Positions 37,441 to 47,935 of a stretch of 64,000 nt of DNA are shown piece after piece (the first letter of the stretch is position 1; each line of letters starts with the position of its first letter). The translations under genes were made by a program, and so were the position numbers. A model generated the notes under the pieces. That model searched no databases. It had not been told where the DNA came from and saw nothing but the letters and a program-made list of their open reading frames with translations. The stretch spans positions 8,134,885 through 8,198,884 of the forward strand of contig CM017565.1 of assembly GCA_007844125.1 (NCBI GenBank), read 5' to 3'. The DNA comes from Sinonovacula constricta. Lineage: Eukaryota; Mollusca; Bivalvia; Cardiida; Solecurtidae.

Positions 37441-38790
37441 AAAAAGCGCACACGATGACAGAAAACATAGCGCAATATAACAAAAGGCACACGATGATTG
37501 AAAACATAGCGCAACATAACAAAAGGCACACGATGATTGAAAACATAGCGCAATGTAACAACAGGCACACGCTGGCTGAAAACATTGTGCGATGTTACAG
37601 CAGGCATTTGATGACTGAAAATATAGCGCAATGTAACAACAGGCACACGCTGGCTGAAAACATAGCGCAATATAACAACAGGCACACGCTGTCTGAAAAC
37701 ATAGCGCAATGTTACAACAGGCACACGCTGGCTGAAAACATAGCGCAATGTTACAACAGGCACACGATGACTGAAAACATAGCGCAACATAACAACAGGC
37801 ACACGATGACTGAAAACATAGCGCAATGTAACAACAGGCACACGCTGGCTGAAAACATTGTGCGATGTAACAGCAGGCATTTGATGACTGAAAATATAGC
37901 GCAATGTAACAACAAGCACACGCTGGCTGAAAACATTGTGCGATGTAACAACAGGCACACGATGATTGAAAACATAGCGCAATGTAACAACAGGCACACG
38001 ATGACTGAAAACATAGCGCGATGTTACAACAGGCACACGATGACTTAAAATATAGCGCAATGTAACAACAGGCACACGCTGGCTGAAAACATAGCGCAAT
38101 ATAACAACAGGCACACGCCGGCTGAAAACATAGCGCGATGTTACAACAGGCACACGATGACTTAAAACATAGCACGATGTTACAACAGGCACACGATGAC
38201 TTAAAACATAGCGCGATGTTACAACAGGCGCACGATGATTGAAAACATAGCGCAATGTAACAACAGGCGCACGCTGGCTGAAAACATTGTGCGATGTAAC
38301 AGCAGGCATTTGATGACTGAAAATATAGCGCAATGTAACAACAGGCACACGCTGGCTGAAAACATAGCGCAATATAGCAACAGGCACACGCCGGCTGAAA
38401 ACATAGCGCGATGTTACAACAGGCACAAGATGACTTAAAACATAGCACGATGTTACAACAGGCACACAATGCCTTAAAACATAGCGCGATGTTACAAAAG
38501 GCACACGATGACTTAAAACATAGCACGATGTTACAACATACAACAGGCACACGATGACTTAAAACATAGCGCGATGTTACAACAGGCACACGATGACTTA
38601 AAACATAGCACGATGTTACAACAGGCACACGATGACTTAAAACATAGCACGATGTAACAACAGGCACACGATGACTTAAAACATACCGCAATATAACAAC
38701 AGGCACACGATGACTGAAAACATAGCGCAATATAACAACAAACACACGATGACTGAAAACATAGCGCGAAGTAACAACAGGACGACATGC
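37441..38790. repeat. 39-bp minisatellite, about 34 units
   Basis: The unit, on the plus strand, runs CACACGATGACTGAAAACAT, then AGCGCAATGTAACAACAGG, and repeats at 39 bp (for example 37449 and 37488). Variants include GCTGGCTGAAAACATTGTGC, CATTTGATGACTG and GACTTAAAACATAGCACG. Because 39 is 13 codons, each frame reads a steady 13-residue repeat. On the minus strand one frame is RVPVVTLRYVFSH-like, one is Cys-rich (CCYIALCFQSSCA) and one is hydrophobic (MFSVIVCLLLHCA). This gives ORFs of 454 and 389 codons on the minus strand and 197 on the plus strand. A 7-bp duplication (TACAACA) near 38534-38541 shifts phase. The multi-frame openness and lack of unique flanking coding sequence point to a satellite rather than a protein gene. 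Confidence 0.95.
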
Positions 38791-39769
38791 AAACATGTTC
38801 ATTCATGATTCAGATATAACAATATTAACGCTGATTTAAATGTCGTTATTTCCTTCCTTGATGGCATTTTTTATATATTTGGTATAAACATTCAATAAAT
38901 GTCTTATCCAGGATCATTGATACACTACGCAAACGAGTATCTAGTTAAGAAGCCAGAATAAAACATTGTGATTTGTAAAAGTATGTCTTAAATTTAGAAT
39001 CTCTACATAAGCTGGAAATCTGTATATTATTGTTATCAAGTATATATCAAGTATACATTAAGCGTTTTAATTTTATTTTGAACTTTCGCATGAAAGAACA
39101 GATTGTTGAAAAGACCGGCCGTTAAAAAAGGTATGCCACCAATGAAATAAAATGTTTTACTTTGAATAGCCTATATAACTGTATCAATATTGTTTTACGG
39201 TAGACGTAATTTGATAAACAACTCATTGTATTACACTGTAATGGTGTGATAACACATATTCAAACAGTGTTAGTCTCAAATTACCCCATATTTTTGTCTG
39301 TTGCTGAATAGTGTCGTTTGCTTTTACGTGAAGGTAACCTTTACCGCTTTTGCTTCTAACAGCGAAGTACCTCTAGGACTAAACTGAATCTGCAACTTTC
39401 AAAGAACGCGAATAAATAAAATAATTATATTTATCTCTACAACGACATTGAACACATTATGATAATCAAACATGATATTGTTAATGAAAATTATACTATA
39501 TGTACATGAAATCGTGTCGATGATATCTTGTATTATGTAAAAGATATAAAAAATCACACGTCACGATCCTTGATAAGTAATTGTAAACATTGTAGTAATT
39601 CTTTCTTTTCAAAATGTATATTTGGTTGCTTTGATAAGTGAAATATATTAATCTGCAGATTATGTTGTCAATGGTCTGGTGTCATAATAAACGACAACTC
39701 TTGTGTGATTATGGATTTATTAATAGTTTGAGAAAAGTAGAACATTGTTCTTATATCTTTGAGTCATCC
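38791..39769. other. AT-rich sequence, nothing recognised
   Basis: No ORF of note, RNA gene or repeat is visible in this stretch. Confidence 0.4.
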
Positions 39770-40012
39770 GTAGGCAGTGTCCATTTGAGGCATTATCACA
39801 GCTGTATTTACTAAGGATAATACCTGCAAGTATACCTCAGCCATTCACATTATCCTTACACCGGGCAGACCAGCCATGCAGCTATCGCTATATTTGCTTG
39901 AGCGTTAGCAAGAGAACGTTACAACTACTACCTTGGTATATATCACGTCCGGGTTTCAACCCAGTGCGGTCCATACCTGGAGACGACGCTCCACCGATTG
40001 AGCTACCAAGTT
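39770..40012 (-). mobile_element. tRNA-derived SINE, minus strand
   Basis: On the minus strand the head reads TTGGTAGCTCAATCGGTGGA followed by GCG (A box, 39984-40007) and a B box GGGTTGAAACCC (39951-39962). The body has the core GTGTAAGGATAATGTGAATG shared with the SINEs at 10628 and 43427. It ends with TGCCTCAAATGGACACTGCC, the counterpart of GCTTCAAGTGGACACCGTC. Head, core and tail are all present, so the copy looks close to full length. Confidence 0.88.
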
Positions 40013-41100
40013 CAGCAGATGACAGATTAAAACTTGGATTCTAAGCAAAGAGCCAACTTCAGCGATTATGTTGTTCTGCCAGACTAATAAAATTGTTCAT
40101 CCTTTACGATTAACAAAGTTTTTTTGAGTGGATTAAATAATAAACTAGTTTGTGTGCAAAGTAATTATTTTAATGCAATGGGTAATAAAGACTCGGGGTT
40201 ATAAACATTGTCTTGATGTAGTATTTATGCTTTTTTCACACTCCATATCTAGTATTCCCCATTAAAGAACGCCAATATAGATAGATAGAAGTTATTACAT
40301 TTTTTAACCTTTAAATTATATTTAAGTGTTTTTTTTTTAACCTGTATTGTACTTAAGATTTTTTGTCAAGTTAAGATCAAAGGTATTTAATTGCACGTTG
40401 GGGCAGACGTGGCAAATCGCACCTGTAGCATACATAAATCACACGCTATATTATCTAGCGGCTATCATTCCAGCGGTTTAACTAGCGAAGGTTAACAGAG
40501 CAAGCGTACATATAGCAGCAACATTCTCAAGACGAATGGTCACGTGATGCGCATTAACAGCTTGGCTCGCAGCCTCTCACATCGCACAGTGATGCATATC
40601 AGGATAATTAAGTAATCATTACAAAACAATATAATATCATCATATTCAGCTTGTGCAAATTTAAGAAGTTTTATGGTAAAGTCATTCGTAGGTTACATTC
40701 ACGCCTTGTAAGTGATTACAAATTTCATGTTATAAAGATGTTATATAGATACTATGTAATGTAATTGTTAGCAAATAAGTGTTAGTCAGTAATAGTAATA
40801 CAACTTTGATGACAAAAAAAAAACTGACTGAATACAAGAGACCGTCGATGACGGGTGATGCTCCCCGAATGGGTATATTGTCACAAAAACGGTGTTGCAT
40901 AACTATAAAGGTGAATTTTGTAAATGGAGTAGTGCTATCAAATCAGACATTATCAAACCTGTACCTATGAAGGTAAAAGGGAATGGCTACTTCAACCACT
41001 GAGCGTAACTTGGGGAACATCGGAACTGGTCATACTAACAATGGCAAAGAATAAAAAAATACAATTCATTGTGTCTTGTATTTAATAGGGTAGACCGATA
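40013..41100. other. Non-coding sequence, nothing recognised
   Basis: AT-rich sequence with short ORFs only. A less AT-rich patch at about 40440-40600 has no recognisable feature. Confidence 0.4.
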
Positions 41101-41650
41101 GACTAAAATTTATTTGCTGGTCACGATTTTGCTTCAAGGTCACACTGTGACCTTTGCCTTTAAGGTAAGCGGTCCAATTTTTGCGCACGACAATTGGTCT
41201 TGATATCACGAACATTTCTGAGAAATAATTTTAAAATGTGAATACAAATAACAAAGTTATGGGCCGGACACTGTGACATTGGCCTTTAAAAAAGCAATCC
41301 TAATTTTTGCGCGCGACACGTCTTCTCGATATGGTAATCATTTCTGTGAATTAACTGTAAAATCTAACTATAAATAACAAAGTCATTGACCGAGCACGAA
41401 TCTTGCTTCAAGGTCATGCTGCGACCTTGACCTCCAATTTAATTTACCTAAATATTGCGTGTGACACATCGTCTCGATATGACGATCATTTCTAAATAAT
41501 AATTTTTAAATGCAACTTCAAATAACAAAGTTATGGACCGGACACGAATGCGGGACGGACGGAAGGACGGACGACGGACGGACGGACGGACGGACAGACA
41601 ACGCAACAACTATATGCTCCCCAGAATTCTTATTCGGAGACCATAATAAA
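41101..41650 (+). repeat. Bivalve-type long tandem element ending in (GGAC)n
   Basis: Three diverged units carry CAAGGTCA..TG.GACCTT, a TTTTGCGC.CGACA block, TCTCGATATG.T.ATCATTTCT and ACAAAGTTATGGACCGGACA. The last motif starts near 41251, 41377 and 41525, so the period varies (126 and 148 bp). After the last unit comes a (GGAC)n tract at about 41551-41599, followed by TGCTCCCC...CATAATAA. I recognise this arrangement from experience as a common interspersed sequence in clam and mussel genomes. Its mechanism of spread is not evident and no ORF is present. Confidence 0.85.
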
Positions 41651-42680
41651 TGATTTCTATCTTTTTAAACCATTATCTGTAACCCTTTTATACAAATTGA
41701 GCCTTGCTTTTGTATAAATAATTAAATGCTGAACTTGAAAAATGAAGACTACATGTGTCATCTTTGGCCATATAACGCTTACACATGTTGCCAATGTCAG
41801 CTTTTCCGCGAATTTTAGGTAATTCTTGAATAAATAGAATAGCTAAGAAATAGCCACTTGCCACAACGGTAAAAAATAACAATATGACGTCCCAAACGTG
41901 TTATTTTAATCGTAATACAGCATAATATTTACAAAAAATGGTGGCAAAACTTCATCGAATCGATATGTTACGAATGAGTTTCTTCAATGGCGCCATAAAG
42001 ATCGCTTGACGGAAAATACCATCACCTTTCATATCCCATCAATTTTGTGCAACATAAAGCGGAGAAAGACCATGAACTATTTCAGTTATTTATATATAGC
42101 TTATAACATTTCAAAGGATAATGGTTAAACTTTTGGCCCATTATAATAGAACAAGTTAATCCTTTCACCTTAAAACATATCCTATTTAAGCTTGCACTAA
42201 TATATTATTCCATTGTACATGTTGTTGTTTTTATATCAATTTGTAAGATTGCAAGCACTTTTGTACAACGAAGAATTCAAATGAAGAACAGCTAGATCTA
42301 TCATGTGTATGTTCAATGTGTAGTTATATAGTGATATTTTATAATGCTTTAATAAAAGTGTGTCCAATGAAAACCATATCTGCAGCCATTATGTCAGTGG
42401 ACCTTAAACTCTTCCCAACTTGTTTTAAGCGTGTCGGTTATTTCAAAGATAAGATAATATTTCTCAGAATCTGTCACTTTTTGCAATGAAAAACATGTTC
42501 ATATAGCATCTCTTGGGGGATCTTGAAATAAATTGTGCAGTCAGTGTCTCGCCGTCTTCACATCTTTAAAGAAATGTTTATTTTGATCATAAATCTGAAA
42601 GTTTTATCGGAGGCTGTCAGTCATCGGTGCAGTCTTGACGGTTGATGGAAGAGAGAGCCAGACTCCTGCACGAGGTTGTT
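41651..42680. other. AT-rich sequence, nothing recognised
   Basis: Only a short minus ORF (41688-41882) with no motif occurs. Confidence 0.4.
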
Positions 42681-42689
42681 AAGGCTTCT

Positions 42690-43230
42690 ACAGCCAGTGG
42701 AGATACACCCGACATACGGCCAGGGGAGATAACTAGACATACGGTCAGGGTAGATAAATCTGACTTACGGACAGGAACGATAAACCCGATATATAACCAG
42801 GGGAAATAGCCAGACAGACAGCCAATGGAATATAAACCCGACATACAGCCAGGGGAGATAGACTCGACATAAAGCTTTTGGAGAAAAACCAGACATATAG
42901 TCAGGGAGATAATCCGATATATAACCAGGGGAGTTAAACCAGACATGCAGCCAGGTAGATAAACCAGACATACCACCAGGGAAAGTAACTCGGACATACA
43001 ACCTGAGGAGATAAGCACAACATACAGCCGGGTTGGGGTATAGACTGACATACAGCCAGAGGAGACACGCACAATATAGAGAAGGGGCGATACATCGACA
43101 TACGGGAAGGGGAGATATCGGACATACAACCAGGGCAGATAAACTCGACATACAACCATGGGAGCTAAAGCCGACATACAGCAAGGGGACAACCTGGTAT
43201 ACGGCAAGGGGAACTAAACCCGACACACAC
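42690..43230. repeat. Degenerate minisatellite, about 26 bp, roughly 20 units
   Basis: A motif close to GACATACAGCCAGGGGAGAT, then AAACCC, recurs across 540 bp with steps of about 25-27 bp and heavy divergence. The strand is purine-rich. The ORFs of 196 and 153 codons on the minus strand and 104 on the plus strand are consequences of the repeat, reading a rough YM(S)GL-type motif, and are not evidence of genes. It directly precedes a SINE pair. Confidence 0.88.
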
Positions 43231-43426
43231 AGCCACGCTATACCCGACCTGACACTTTCAGCTTCTATCCCAAATACCAGTAGAAACCCAAAGCTTTTGC
43301 ATAATGTTCGCGTGTGTCATATAGTAAAATGTAAAAAGAGAATATAGCGTTTATAGGGAATGTAGCGTTTCAAAACTTCTATACTAAAAAAAATCACAGA
43401 AAAAAGGAGAAATAGTTAAAGGCCCT

Positions 43427-43720
43427 TGTAGATCGATCTCGGTAGAGGAGGTCCCTGGTCAGATCCCGTGTCGCGACATAACAACGTCGCTAAAATAGCT
43501 GTGGATATAGCTCCCTTGCTAAAGCTTAAGCAACTATGACGGTAGTTCGACGATGGATGGCCCGCTGTCAGGATAATGTGATTGGCTGTGGGAGCATGCC
43601 AGGTGTCCACAGCATGCTATACATAGTGATGGCAGCCCTATATCTGCTTCAAACAGACACTGTCTACAAAAAAGGCAAATTGTTCGTGGGACGAAAAGCC
43701 CAGCAAACATACAGAAATTG
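43427..43720 (+). mobile_element. tRNA-derived SINE, plus strand (left half of inverted pair)
   Basis: The B box is GGTCAGATCCC (43457-43467), preceded by a degraded A-box region. The element then carries CGCGACATAACAACGTCGCT and the core CTGTCAGGATAATGTGATTG, and ends with CTGCTTCAAACAGACACTGT and GGGACGAAAAGC. It is the same family as the copy at 10628 (CGCGACATACCAAAGTCGTT in the same place). The 92-codon ORF inside it is not a gene. Confidence 0.85.
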
Positions 43721-43724
43721 TTTA

Positions 43725-43950
43725 TGTCCCCCTACAACTGACATGGTCCCTCGAACGCTTGGCATGATATCACGCCCTGTTACATTATCCAAGGTATGGA
43801 CCGACAAATCCTAACGCTATCGTAGTATTTGCTTGAGCGTTAGCAAGATCACTACCATTTGACTGACTTCTGTATATCGGGGCCAAGATCTAAACGCGGG
43901 ACCTCCCGTGTCTGAAGCCGACGTTCTACAGTTTGCGAGTTTATTCCGAT
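43725..43950 (-). mobile_element. tRNA-derived SINE, minus strand (right half of inverted pair)
   Basis: On the minus strand the sequence from about 43950 has a decayed tRNA-like head, the block CTTGCTAACGCTCAAGCAAA that also occurs in the 39770 copy, and the core TTGGATAATGTAACAGGGCG. It meets the previous SINE tail to tail. The B box is degraded (CGTTTAGATCTTGG). It is probably an independent insertion of the same family. Confidence 0.78.
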
Positions 43951-45180
43951 CAGTCATGTTGTCATATTGCCTGCTTCTTTCTTGTCTTTTTTTTTTGGTC
44001 TGTACACAATGATAAGCTTAGCCAAGCTGTTGTTCTATTACTGTTGTATTAATAAATCAGCGACTATATTAACCTTTAATGTAATGCATACAGCGGAAAG
44101 TAATTAAGCAACTTAATGCTTTTTTTTATCAAAACAGATATTAAAGAGATAATTAAATATAACCAATGCTATCTGTTATTCTTTGCTGTGATTTAATATA
44201 CAGATAAAATATACATTTGTGCAAATGTGCTAAAGCTCTATGAACTCACATGGGACCAATAACAAAGATCTTACCTAGTACAAGCTGCTGACTTAAAAAA
44301 ACATGAGGCAGCGTTTCTATTCCCTATGTTTTAATTGCGTTCGGCAGTCATACATTTGGATAATAATCGCAGTATACTGGACTGATAAATCTGTCACGCA
44401 TCGGTTGCAACACATTGCTTCATAAAAAATCTGGTCATTTTTCAAATCGGATGTGATTGACAGAGTATTCATAAACATCTGCAAGCCAAGCATCTGTGCT
44501 GATAAGCCGACCTGAATCTCCGACATGTGTGCTTTGTTTGGGGAGCTTGCCGAAAAACTGGGAGAAAAAAGAAGCACAGATGGTTGTATTCTTTCCACTG
44601 GTTCATGAAATTTAACTTCAGAACTGGCTGTCAGACATTGTCTTGGCTGATAACTTACAATCATATGCATGCAAGGTGGGTAGAACATCATAGTTTCTTA
44701 CAGAAACGTGCTATTTGTTGCTTTCCTGTTACATATAAAATATTCGCCAAGTATTTTGAGCGTTATTATCGTTATAAATAACGCACTCATGCACGTGCTT
44801 TCGCAATTTAGACATAACGAACATATCAATTAATGCACAAATTAAATGGTGCTTCAAAGGACTGAGATTTGTTTTAATAAACGTGTGTTTAATATACCTT
44901 ATAACAATAAACCATTCTTTAAAGGCGGTTTTAAGACCTGGATATGTAAGGTCATACGCGCCTCTTTCCTTCTGATATCACATGTTCAACAAGTGTTCTA
45001 AATAACAATGAGATTAATATGTAAGAAAACTCCGTTCATTGGCTGGGATAATAATCTTGCTTGTGCAATTGTTTAATTAATTGGAAGGGAAAGGGTCAGT
45101 TAATTATGAAATATGAAATACATGTATGGATCATTCATTCTATCAGCAGAGGTACCTTGTGTCTATCTTCAGAACGATTG
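43951..45180. other. Non-coding sequence with an unrecognised ORF pair
   Basis: A 124-codon minus ORF (44317-44691) overlaps an 84-codon plus ORF (44527-44781). Neither resembles a family I know, and flanking splice signals are not persuasive. The rest is AT-rich. Confidence 0.35.
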
Positions 45181-45181
45181 G

Positions 45182-45420
45182 ATCCGGCCGCTGTAGCTCA
45201 AGCGGTAGAGCGTCGGTTTGCGGATCGGGATACCATGGGCTCAAACCCCAGCCGGGTCAAACTTAAGACTATAAAGTTGGTAGAAGTGGCTTCCTCTCCC
45301 AACGCTCGGGGTTGAGGGGACAGCATTACGCCTGACTCGTCGGTGGCAGTATAATGGACCGGTCGGGTTCAGTGCCTGGGCACCTCATAAGTGGCCCTTT
45401 TCTATGATGATAGAAATGTC
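45182..45420 (+). mobile_element. tRNA-derived SINE, plus strand
   Basis: The head reads GGCCGCTGTAGCTCAAGCGG, then TAGAGC (A box), and has a B-box region GGGCTCAAACCCC near 45238-45250. It is the most tRNA-like head in the window, with a partly pairing acceptor arm (GGCCGCT versus AGCCGGG). The body (AAAGTTGGTAGAAGTGGCTT onward, GGCAGTATAATGGACCGGTC) differs from the 10628 family, so it may be a second SINE family. The overlapping 84-codon ORF is not a gene. Confidence 0.78.
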
Positions 45421-46374
45421 GCTACACAGTATCGACAAAATTGCCGGCAAATCCAATCCAGAAGATGTAGAGATAACATTTTTAGAATGCTAAACACGTT
45501 AAAAGACTTATAACATTAATGTGCTATCCAGCTCTTACAACTACTTACGTTATGTCGATGAAACATAACATGTGAAACAACGCTACAACATGCATATCAA
45601 ATGTGTAAAGATCGTGTGTTACTAAAATCACAAATAGCATATATACATTTAACAAAATACAAGTATGGATATATAATTCTAATCCAAATGTATAATTATT
45701 ATTTCTGAACAGTGGGTGTGTACATACATTATCATTACAGTTGGGTACGTCTATGGAAGCCAGGAAAAAATATAAACTTCAACATTTTTTCTTTTAGAAG
45801 TGGATTAGCCCAAAACGCATTGATAAAAAGTAAACGCCGAGCTGATAAAATCCCTCTACCCTTCTACCCCTGATTCTGCAGTGATGTAAAACACACCCCG
45901 AGTTTTTGTTGTTGATTTACTCTCGCTTTTGTTTAACACAAGCCTGTTCCAATTCTAGTGGTATGTTTCATTTTAAAGAGAGTCAGAAGAGTTCTCCTAC
46001 GTATTCCTTTGTAAGTTCACCCATGATTTCTATTTAATAAGCTTAAGATATTCACTGATTCAACGATCTCTGTTGTAATGTATGAAGTTATTCGTATTGA
46101 CTAGTTGCAGTTGATATTATTATGTATTGTTAACACATCCTTTTGCAAACTAACTTTATAAGAAAATATTGCGTATTATCTTTCTTCTAAGCTGTGTTTA
46201 GCATTATCTGCAGTGAAAGTGATACAAGCTGCTGCATAAAGGTCATGGCAAGACACAAGGCGCGTGGCAAACGAAGATTTGCCGTTTATCCAAGTTGTGT
46301 AAAAAAATAAAATGTAGAACAGATATCTAAAGACCGGGAATATAAATGGCCATATGAGAATACGTTTGAGCTAG
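45421..46374. other. AT-rich sequence, nothing recognised
   Basis: No ORF, RNA gene or repeat that I can support. Confidence 0.4.
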
Positions 46375-46382
46375 CACCAGAC

Positions 46383-46629
46383 TAGGGATTGATCCGGAGG
46401 TGGGGCGGGGGATGCATCCCCACCAACCAGGTAAAAGAGTAGAGTTGTGAAAGCACATACATGTGAGCTTTAAAATACTAAGCCTTTAAATTTTGTCTCC
46501 TGACTGCTTCGATCGAAGTTATGGTCCTTTACTGTGTATAAATATGTATCTACTGCTTTAAAGTTGAATGGATCTTGATTAATACCCCACCGCCACCACT
46601 GCAACCAAAATGTTCTGGATCCGCCCCTA
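46383..46629. mobile_element. hAT-like MITE, 247 bp, with 8-bp target-site duplication
   Basis: The left end TAGGGATTGATCCGGA and the inverse of the right end, TAGGGGCGGATCCAGA, agree at 12 of 16 positions. The element is flanked on both sides by CACCAGAC (46375-46382 and 46630-46637). An 8-bp target duplication plus a terminus of the type (C)AGGGGCGGATCCAG is typical of hAT-superfamily non-autonomous elements. There is no transposase. A 14-bp perfect palindrome GGGGATGCATCCCC lies at 46408-46421. Confidence 0.85.
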
Positions 46630-46637
46630 CACCAGAC

Positions 46638-47850
46638 AGTACAAATTTTCAATTAAAAAGTAGACCAAACCTTACAAAATTAGGGATAGCCCTACAGTTA
46701 CCGTCTTAGAACTTACGAGTGGCGTTCTGTAATAGTTTATGGGATTCTCAACGACTGTAGGCATAAAAATATCTCGTCGAAACGAAATAGTTGCTAATGC
46801 TAATTGCAAACACCGGCGTCGGAGATAAAGCAAGAAACAACAGATACTACTTACAATTTAAAAGTAAGAACAACAAACTTTTTAAAATATAAACCTAACC
46901 GTTTAAAACTAAGGATAAAACAGTTGTTCGTAAATGTAGCTATTTTTGTGCACACACTTAGTTGTGGTTGTGGTCAGCATGAAAGGTCAAAGGTGGTTGC
47001 TGTGATATTTTTATATACAGGAAAAAAGTAATAACAACGCATGCGCGGCAGGTTCTTCAACCACTCAGTATTTCCAGTATTTGAGTCAGTTTACATGAAT
47101 GTATATGTTTACGAGAGTGCGCCCGCACATTGAGCCTGAATGGGTATGTATGCACTGTCAGGTAAGGTTACAATGAACAAATACTGCTCCTTCTTTGAGC
47201 TCATGATGTAATGAGATATATGGTCCAACAATTTACAATCTGCGACACATTTCCAACATTTCTCAGAAATGTTCAAAATTTTCACGAGCTTATTTTTAAC
47301 ACCGACCCTACGACTAGGAGCTACTCAAGGGTTAACAAGATGGCAATCAAAGTCGTTGAGAGCATTTGGAATAGTGTTCCCTGTGGCGCAACAAATCTGC
47401 AGTGATAACCTCTTGATATTGTAATGGTCGCTTAACGTAGGTAAACATTATCGTGCTAATCATTTTCTAATTTATACGTAGGAGAGGAATCGTAACAATT
47501 CCACCGTTATATCAGAAACACATAAAGACCAGGAAGCCCCGCCATGCAGTTGTTTCGTTGATATCCGTTAAGTAGGGCCATAAAGAATACATCACCTTAC
47601 ACAGCCGGAAGGCAAGTGTTAAATTTTTCTCCTAGCGAAGCATCTAAAGTTGTAAGAATAAATGGCTGTGGATATGTTTCTAGCTTCTGTAGCTAAGTAT
47701 TATAGCAGGAATCAAGACTTAGCAACTCACCAAGAATGCGTATGAGTGCTCCTCTTAAAGGTTGTTTGCAAACGCTGTTTGACTGGTGAGTTGTATCAAA
47801 TGACTTTGATAAAAAAATGTGCTCACATGCGCTTTAACGACTTAAGTATT
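46638..47850. other. Non-coding sequence, nothing recognised
   Basis: Short ORFs (46804-47031 and 47211-47405) have no recognised domains. Confidence 0.35.
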
Positions 47851-47851
47851 C

Positions 47852-47935
47852 CGCGGCCCGGTAATGTACCCGTGGCCTACCGTACCTGTAACCGACGCTC
47901 TACCGGTTGCGATATCAGGTAAGGAAGACAAATTC
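47852..47935 (-). mobile_element. Fragment of tRNA-derived SINE head, minus strand
   Basis: On the minus strand the sequence reads GCAACCGGTAGAGCGTCGGT, an A-box-like start similar to the head at 45182, followed by a degraded B box (ACGGGTACATTACCGGGCC). No clear SINE core follows, so only a fragment is called. Confidence 0.5.

Noticed and set aside
37383..38802. 389- and 454-codon minus-strand ORFs as Cys-rich or membrane proteins
   Set aside because: They are frame by-products of the 39-bp minisatellite, and all frames show long open runs.
42617..43226. 196- and 153-codon minus ORFs
   Set aside because: They lie over a degenerate 26-bp minisatellite, and the peptides are repeat-derived.
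44317..44691. 124-codon minus ORF as a gene
   Set aside because: No recognisable family and an overlapping ORF on the other strand. A GTAAGT at its end of the strand is not supported by a matching acceptor.
45182..45255. Functional tRNA gene on the plus strand
   Set aside because: The anticodon arm does not fold well and the sequence continues into a SINE-like body.
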